From Galeopsis tetrahit (lineage: Eukaryota > Streptophyta > Magnoliopsida > Lamiales > Lamiaceae), in the NCBI GenBank assembly GCA_963675135.1, contig OY776129.1, positions 45,706,141-45,770,140 on the forward strand: a stretch of 64,000 nucleotides of DNA, written 5' to 3'. Each line of letters starts with the position of its first letter. The first letter of the stretch is position 1. A program made the translations under genes and the position numbers. Below are positions 57,601 to 64,000 of the stretch, piece after piece. A model generated the notes under the pieces. It saw only the letters and a list, made by a program, of their open reading frames with translations, was not told the origin of the DNA and ran no database searches.

Positions 57601-58010
57601 TTAGGTTTAAAGCTTATAGTAACGGTAACAGGTTCTATTTCAAAGGGATGGAGTTCTTTCTTTGATATAGGACTAAAAATTGTGATAGTGATATATTTAT
57701 GTGAATGGAATAATTTATATTGAATGAAACTTGATCTGGGAATACGCTTTTGATTCAAAATCAAATCTTCAAATTCTTAGATAGATAATTAGGGACTGAA
57801 ATTGATATAATTTACGAGTAATATGGAAAAGAGATAAAAAGATTCTGAATAATGAGGAAAATAGAAAGAAACTTTTAAGGTAAAATTAATTTTATGGGAG
57901 ACGCCTAAAATAATTAGTCAATTTATACCACATATAACTATATCTTATTATGTATGCGTATATTAGAAAATCTTCCAATAAAGGTAATAATGATTCAAAA
58001 ATAATATTTG

Positions 58011-58719
58011 CATGTGTTCATAATAAATAATAATTATACCTTTACTTATTATAATTTATTCTAAGAAATATATTATTCTTTTTTTTTTCTTTTTATAATC
58101 TATGGAGATTAAAAATTTATTGCTAAAATTCAAATCCATAAATTTAGATCTATAAAAAAAAAATCAAATTATAATATAAATATCTTTGAAGTAAATAAGT
58201 CAATATTTACTTGATAGAATTAATCTTTAATAGTGTCAATAATATTAAATTTTAAATACACACATTAAATTTATTATCTTTTAAAATCAAAAGAAAATCA
58301 GTATGTCAATTTATCGCATTATTAATGTCAATCTTGAAATCAATTAATTAACAAATATAATGTTAGAGATATTCATAAAAAAAAAATTACATTATCAAAA
58401 AAAACCATTGGAATTTACAAAATTAAGAAAATCATAAACTTGAGATTTAAATTGAATGGTCTAATATTTTTTCCCACAATGAATTTTTAGAATTTAAATA
58501 TTAATATAATTTATTAAGATTTTTTTTGAAGGCGATGTCATATAAAACACCTTAAATTAAAAAAAAATCATAAATGTAGGATTAAATTGTATATGGGCCA
58601 CTGACCCATCGATTAATTGGAACGCTAAAAAAAATGGATCATAATTGTAAGAAATATAAAATTAAAAACATAATCATTATTTTAAAAACAATACCAGATT
58701 ATTAAATTACTCATAAAAC
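58011..58719. other. AT-rich spacer after the tandem array
   Basis: Unit D loses similarity near 58010. Poly-A/T-rich sequence follows, with no supported feature. A TGGGCC near 58596 resembles the block at 60966 but is isolated. Confidence 0.5.
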
Positions 58720-59256
58720 TCATTTCTTATCAATATCCTCCTTCTTGATGGACTTAGATTTCTTCAGAGAATTGTTGGAGGAAGAATGATCGAAAATTAA
58801 TCTCTGGACACCAGAAACAGGTTCATCAACATCGATTTCATTTAGATCAGAAGGTATCAACTTGCTAGGAGAAGTTAAATCACAATATGAAGATTCAACC
58901 TGCAATTAAAAAAAAAAAAAAGTTAAAAAGAAATAACATTAATTAATAATTTCAAATTATGAAAACATCAAATCAGAAAATAAATATAAAAATATAAACA
59001 TGCATTACCTTAGAACTATCATCAAAATCCCTTTTGGGAGTACCTTGAGTATCCTATTCAAAAATATATATAATAAAAAATTATATAATAAAAAAAACAA
59101 ATTGATATAGAAAAAAATAAAAATACTTATTTGGTGTTCATTCAAAAATATAGAATATTTGTTAACAACATATGGACTGGTATTGACTTTGACAACATTA
59201 AAATCATTCTGACGTAAAACATCCTCAGGTTTAAGTTGAATCCTAAACAACATCAC
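58720..59256 (-). pseudogene. Exon-like relic of an unidentified gene (3 exons)
   Basis: Minus strand. Exon-like blocks at about 59256-59130 (KPEDVLRQNDFNVV, then YSIFLNEHQ), 59055-59011 (DTQGTPKRDFDDSSK) and 58900-58720 (VESSYCDLTSPSK, then IKKEDIDKK and stop). The last two are joined by a good intron (donor AAG|GTAATG, acceptor TTGCAG|G), and the middle block has acceptor GAATAG. The donor of the first block reads ATAAGT where GTAAGT is expected, so splicing is probably lost. I do not recognise the family with confidence; a C-terminal piece of an RPA-like protein is one weak possibility. No start region is visible. Confidence 0.4.
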
Positions 59257-60960
59257 GCGTTCAATACATTGTCAATTTTAGAGATGGTATAACTATAAAT
59301 TTAATGGATATTTTGTCAACTTGATTAAATACATTGTATAAGTATAACATACGTGGGCTAAATTAATGGCTAAATTATAATTTTATTAATCTATCAAATC
59401 AATTCATGACAGTTTCATTTTTCTCAATACAATTTCATGAAAAAATACTTAAAACGGTAGTTGACAAAATTAAAAAGTGAAGGGAAACTTTACTTAATTA
59501 ATAAAATAGGTTAAATTAAATATTAAAGTCATTATACAAAATTGAATATTATATCAAAAGGAAACTTTACTTAATTAATAAAATATTATATTTGTAAAAT
59601 TTCCTTAATTTTCTGTACAATTGGCAATTACTTATATGGTATATGGAATCTCAGGAAATCAATAATTTTATATTAAATAATATCTTAAAAAATGGTATGA
59701 CTATAAATTTTATAATATTTTAAATATTTATTTAAAATTGGATATGAGAAAAAAATTAGATTGAGTAGATTAATGATTTTTTTTTTGAATATTAATTAAA
59801 TTTTTTTAATTTTAAATAAAATTTTAGAATTCTAAATAAAATTGAATGTGAAAAATAATTTTAGATTAATTAAATTAAATAGTTAGATTTTTCGTGGAAT
59901 TAGCATATACTTATATGGTATAAATTAATAAAAGGTGAGTTTATTGAAATTTTATTAAAATGTTTTAACATATATGTCTATTGTTTTCTGTATAAATTGA
60001 TATCAAGTGTATTACATAGTTATAATATACTAATATGTAATTCCATAAATTATTGTGTTAAAGACAATTATTCTCTATTATAATAGTAAGTTCTTGCTGA
60101 ATTAGCTCATGAATTCCATAATATTAGTATAGATTCGATTGATTAATTCCTTGAATATTTTCCTGATGGGATTAGTAAAAATTATATAAATAATTAAACG
60201 CACAAGTAATTAATTAATAATTAAGATTGATGATATTGATATTGAGATAGGTATTGGTCATGAATTTAAGGGAAGTTATAAGTCTTTAACTTAATTTAGG
60301 TTTTAAGCATTTAATATTTACCATTAATACGATAATTAAAATATAAATTGATTTGGTAAATGATAATTTATAAATTATGAATTTAGCATAAGAACATCAA
60401 TGCAACAATTAAATAAAATTTATTAAAAATTTACATTATTAAAGAAAAATTAAAAATCAAGAGAACTAATAATAGGTTATTTAGGAGTGATTAGTGATGT
60501 TAAATTAATATGATTAATTTATTTAATTTTATAAACATGATTAATTAAAAATATGTAAATATAAATTATTGATAAATGTGGGAATGGGGTGATTCTGAAG
60601 AGCAAAGGAAATGTCGATTGTGCTTTATTTTATGGTCAAGTTTGTAAATATATTAATTTTTTTGTATTTACATATTTATGGTCTTGTAAATATAAGTTTA
60701 TAAAGATTTGAAAGATTGCTTGTATATTAATAGTAAAGAGATTACATCTTTTTATATATATATATATATATAAAATCAATATAAAAAATTATAAAATCTG
60801 AAAAAACTTTCGTTATATAATTTCAGCTTGTATTACATACGTGCGCTAAATTAATGGCTAAATCTAACTAATCAATTCATGACAGTTTCCTTTTTTTAAT
60901 TTAATTAAAATTAAAAAAAATGAATTAAATTAAATAGATTGTATATGGACTCTTTTAATT
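59257..60960. other. AT-rich intergenic sequence
   Basis: No gene supported. Contains a (TA)n microsatellite at about 60749-60770. Confidence 0.6.
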
Positions 60961-60965
60961 ATATG

Positions 60966-61010
60966 TGGGCCAGAGGCCCATTGATTAAAACTCTTAAATT
61001 AATTAGGGTT
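60966..61010 (+). promoter_or_regulatory. Promoter-like block: paired TGGGCC/GGCCCA and telo-box-like motif
   Basis: TGGGCC (60966-60971) and GGCCCA (60975-60980) form a perfect inverted pair around AGA. TTAGGGTT, the complement of the plant telo-box core AACCCTAA, lies at 61003-61010. Site II (TGGGCY) plus telo-box is a known promoter arrangement of growth-related plant genes. A GC-rich ORF starts 55 bp downstream. Confidence 0.45.
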
Positions 61011-61064
61011 AAAAACGTTACAAAAAAAAAAGTTAATTCACAAAAGAATTAGCATCTAACATTA

Positions 61065-61184
61065 ATGGATGGAGAGGCGGCGATGAAGGGAGCAGTAGCG
61101 GCAAAGGAGCCGGCGATGGAGGCGGAGGAAAAAACAATGGACGGCGGCGATAGCGGAAGGCTTTACTTCATCCTAGACTCCTAG
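61065..61184 (+). CDS. Small GC-rich ORF, possible truncated first exon
   Basis: 39 codons (MDGEAAMKGAVAAKEP... LYFILDS), Ala/Glu-rich, in a GC-rich island (61070-61160) within AT-rich DNA and just downstream of a promoter-like block. It may be a first exon of a gene whose remainder is lost, since a possible donor (TA|GTAAAT) overlaps the stop. I cannot identify a downstream exon. Function unknown; it could also be noncoding. Confidence 0.3.
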   Translation: MDGEAAMKGAVAAKEPAMEAEEKTMDGGDSGRLYFILDS

Positions 61185-62838
61185 TAAATGTAACTTAATT
61201 TTTGTATGGCTTTTTATATGTTTTAAAACTAAACATTTGAACTTATTTTAAATGTAACTTATTATTTATAATGTGTTGAAAAATGTGTAACGGCGGCGAT
61301 ATCATTATAATCATCAAGCAATTTGGTGAAAAGCCCTGATGACAATAGGTCTTGATGCAAATGGTTTTGCGATTTACCGGATTCTTTGCTGCAAAATTGG
61401 TAGACTGTTTGATGTAGTAATGGATTTAGATTCACGAAAAGCACAAAATCGCAGGAGGAATTGATTGCCAGAAGATCTATGTATCTTTTAGATGCATAAG
61501 TGTATTAAAAAAAACAAATTATAAATTAACAGCAAATTAACAGAAGAGGACATCATGATGCGTACATATCTTTTAGATGCGTAGGTGTATTAAATAAGGG
61601 TCACGAATTTATTTTATTAAAAAAAAGGATCACGAATTTATTTTATTAAAATAAATTAAAATTTACAAATAATGTTGAAGACTTGTTCAACAAACCTTCA
61701 AATAACACCAATATCTCCAGCAAATCTTCAATCTTTGACGAACAAAATAAAATCGAAATCTTCAAAAACTCTGATAGGTCTTCAAGCGTTTACAAGCACA
61801 AAAATAAAATAACTAAACTACATATCTAAATTAAAATAAAAAATACGGAATTTAAAAAATTCTATAGTACAAAACTACATCATTATAAAAGAAAAACAAT
61901 AACAATACTAACTACATATGAACCGTACAAAAGAGAGAAAAGAGATTTGATGAGAATGACAAACAAAAATGATGAATTTATAGAGAAGATGAGAAAGACG
62001 TTACAAATTTTATGTAATTGATCTGAAGGACACAATTCAATCTAGAACTATCAACGGTTAAGATGAAGAGTGATAAATGACAACTATTAAATAAAAATAA
62101 TAAATGGGGGTTACCCTATTTATACAAAAGACCAAATGAATGGTCAAGATCAAAATGAAAAAAATGATCAACAATCCACAAAGTTTCCCGTCGAAATTAA
62201 ATGTGAAAATATGTAGGTATATTATATTAGTATATATCCGTTGTTCTAGGCATTTTCTGCCTTAGACGCCTAGGCAATGCTAAAAAATCATCATTAAATC
62301 GTGACTTTATTTCATGAATAAAAGAAGTTAAAAATACTAAAATACAAACTCAGTACATCCAATTATTAATTCATATGACTACATGCCAAAAATTTATGAA
62401 TTCAAATTGAGAGAAAAGAGAAGAAGAGTTCGTTGAATCATTAATTCATATTTTATGCTTTATACATGTTGATTGTTGTATGTTGAATCATTGGTTTATG
62501 CAATTATACATACTAAAAAAAGTTTAAGTCAATATTTAAATTATTATCAAATGACTTTCTGATTATATTGGTTGCATAAAGGGCAAAAACTAAAACTTGA
62601 GCCGACTAGTTAGTACTTTGACGGTCCAAATCCGTCCGACTAAGTAATTTTCAACTTTTACATTCTTAGTTGAAACTTGAAACTTGAAACATGTATAGAT
62701 AGGGATTAGGGAGATAGACACACTATTCAAATTAAAGCAACAACATTACATAGATAAGAAGCCCAAAAATGTCTACAATTTTCATGAGTTTTACTTTTTG
62801 TGACAAAGGTTGCAAAAACATGGTTATCTTCCCTAGCT
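61185..62838. other. Intergenic sequence with minor repeats
   Basis: A segment ATCTTTTAGATGC(A/G)TA(A/G) plus GTGTATTAAA occurs at about 61481-61507 and 61568-61594, and CACGAATTTATTTTATTAAA is repeated at about 61602 and 61631. No gene supported. 62760-62838 is the likely 3' UTR of the following minus-strand gene. Confidence 0.5.
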
Positions 62839-63066
62839 CTAAGTGCTATCACCATCTTTACCCTTTGTTCTAGTTTGGGATCGGACGTGGCGCTCCAACG
62901 TCAATGTGCCCCACGTCGCTAGGGACGCCATCGCACCTGCCGTCACTCCTAACCCCAAACCCACCAACCCACCAACCGTCAGCGCTAGAGCGATTGCAGG
63001 AATTCCTTGTTCCATCTTCTTCTTCTTCTCCTCCTCGTCCTTGGCATTTCCCTCAACGGAGGCCAT
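62839..63066 (-). CDS. Small hypothetical membrane-type protein, 75 aa
   Basis: Complete single-exon ORF with ATG at 63066 in good context (GCAATAGCATGGCC) and stop at 62839. A charged Lys/Glu-rich N-terminus (residues 5-18) precedes a Gly/Ala/Leu-rich hydrophobic segment (about 21-52; PAIALALTVGGLVGLGLGV, then AGAMASL) long enough for one membrane span or a helical hairpin. A basic C-terminus follows. The GC-rich codon use stands out from the AT-rich flanks, as expected for a real gene. A TTAAATAC TATA-like box lies about 80 bp upstream. No family recognised; location in a membrane is inference. Confidence 0.65.
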   Translation of the reverse strand: MASVEGNAKDEEEKKKKMEQGIPAIALALTVGGLVGLGLGVTAGAMASLATWGTLTLERHVRSQTRTKGKDGDST

Positions 63067-64000
63067 GCTATTGCTAGTGTAGTATGGTTTCTGGTTGAGA
63101 GTTTTCTTTGTTTTGGGCAGCAGCCAAATGACAACGTACTACTGTATTTAAGACCCACCCCTGCTGCTATAGTGCTATCTCCACATGTGGTGTAAAATCC
63201 AACATACATATTCCCTCTATCTTATCCCAATCGCACCATACTACTTTTTCTTTTTTAAATATAACTTATATTTAGTCAATATATTCCTAGATGATATATA
63301 TTTCCAATGGCTATTTTAAATTTTTCATACGTTTCTTTTTCTTTCCTTCACCTTTTACAATATTAATCTTCACGTTTATTTCCAAAAAATACAAAAATAT
63401 GATGATGTGATAAGCAAATTTGTTGTGGTATTAACAGTGTTTGACTAACAGGCATGTGTTCAGCCTCTAATTCATGTACACTTACACACATGTTCGATCG
63501 AACAGTCCATATAACACTTGACCAAAAAAAATTAAAGGACAACTTAGTCAATATACAAATGTCTATTTTAGCCATAAAAAATTAGGGTGTACTCAACAAT
63601 TTTTTTGGTGTTAGAAGTGGCTCCCGATGAATTTAGGACTTTGCACTCTTTGTCCAATACAACTTAGAGATTTAAAATCCTGAATTTTCAAATCTTACCC
63701 TCAATCCACACCTAAAATTATCTATAAATCTCTTATTTTTCTCAATACAATATAAGCTATACACTTTAAAATAAATTACTCACAAATTAATTTGACATAA
63801 AGTAAAATCACATATCAAAATCTCAAAACAAATACACTTTTACTATCCATCAAAATTTTCAAATCATGACTTTTCTCACATACCTAATTCCTAAAGAAGC
63901 GTACCCAAGAAATGGAAGAAAATATGCATTATTAGGAATCGTATGTCCAGCCAGATATTCCATATACTAGAAGTCTAGAGGAATACAGGGTATCTATATA
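63067..64000. other. Upstream region of the small gene and right-hand spacer
   Basis: Contains the TATA-like box (about 63146-63153, minus strand) of the small gene. Beyond 63210 the sequence is AT-rich with no supported feature to the end of the window. Confidence 0.5.

Larger units (their letters stand above)
33978..58010. repeat. Array of ~3.1-kb tandem units, interrupted by two insertions
   Basis: Unit A (33978-36771, lacking its first about 350 bp), unit B (38778-40283 continuing at 53415-55024), unit C (55025-57660, with an internal deletion of about 0.5 kb), and the first about 350 bp of unit D (57661-58010) share the same order of sequence blocks at high similarity. The unit junction TTCTTTCTTTGATATAGG is present at 55026 and 57657. 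The 2.0-kb insert at 36781-38777 and the SIRE element at 40293-53286 interrupt it. Each unit contains a B3-like relic, a dsRBD-like relic, several copies of a GTGGAATT(G/C)AATAA motif, and a 60-bp internal duplication (for example about 35935-36060). Confidence 0.88.

Noticed and set aside
57546..57764. Minus-strand 72-codon ORF overlapping the dsRBD-like exon in unit C
   Set aside because: The frame is broken in the corresponding part of unit B and overlaps the better-conserved dsRBD-like frame.

Overview
This is nuclear DNA of a flowering plant, most likely a eudicot. The signs are two five-exon cytochrome P450 genes with GT-AG introns, four LTR retrotransposons with 5-bp target duplications, a plant-type LINE, a tRNA-like SINE, a probable Pack-MULE, and long AT-rich spacers. 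The species cannot be fixed from sequence alone; an asterid is only a guess. No prokaryotic features, CRISPR arrays, rRNA or intact tRNA genes are visible.

Layout. 1-3560: a decayed LINE on the minus strand, running off the left edge. 3952-8000: a minus-strand Copia element bounded by the target duplication CTTTT. It has no gag, and its left LTR carries a SINE with its own 13-bp duplication. 8647-19740: an 11.1-kb Tat/Retand-type Gypsy element (target duplication GTTTG). It has a broken gag-pol, a 36-bp hairpin-forming tandem repeat, and an intron-containing antisense gene between pol and the 3' LTR. 20318-31114: two tandem P450 paralogues of 508 codons each, both on the minus strand, plus a relic of a third copy. 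They are separated by a very young Copia element (23423-28775, target duplication TTACA) whose reverse transcriptase has lost its catalytic box. 33978-58010: an array of roughly 3.1-kb units carrying decayed B3-domain and dsRNA-binding-like gene pieces. The array was invaded by a 2.0-kb insert with a 9-bp target duplication (36781-38777) and by a 13-kb SIRE-type Copia element (40293-53286). That Copia element lacks protease and integrase and has an abnormal left junction. 58011-64000: AT-rich spacer with one exon-like relic, a promoter-like block at 61.0 kb, and a small intact gene for a probable membrane protein at 62839-63066.

Function. The only convincing intact host genes are the two P450s and the 75-residue protein. 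The P450s are CYP72-clan enzymes, probably CYP749A-like, and would act on the ER membrane. The downstream copy keeps a canonical oxygen-activation motif. The other copy has Leu where the conserved I-helix acid should be.

I found no clear novel multi-gene system. The strongest leads are the acid-less P450, the Pack-MULE candidate, the non-canonical SIRE junction with a 128-bp flank duplication, the B3/dsRBD tandem array, and the antisense intron-bearing gene in the Gypsy element. All splice sites, LTR ends and divergence counts were worked out by eye.
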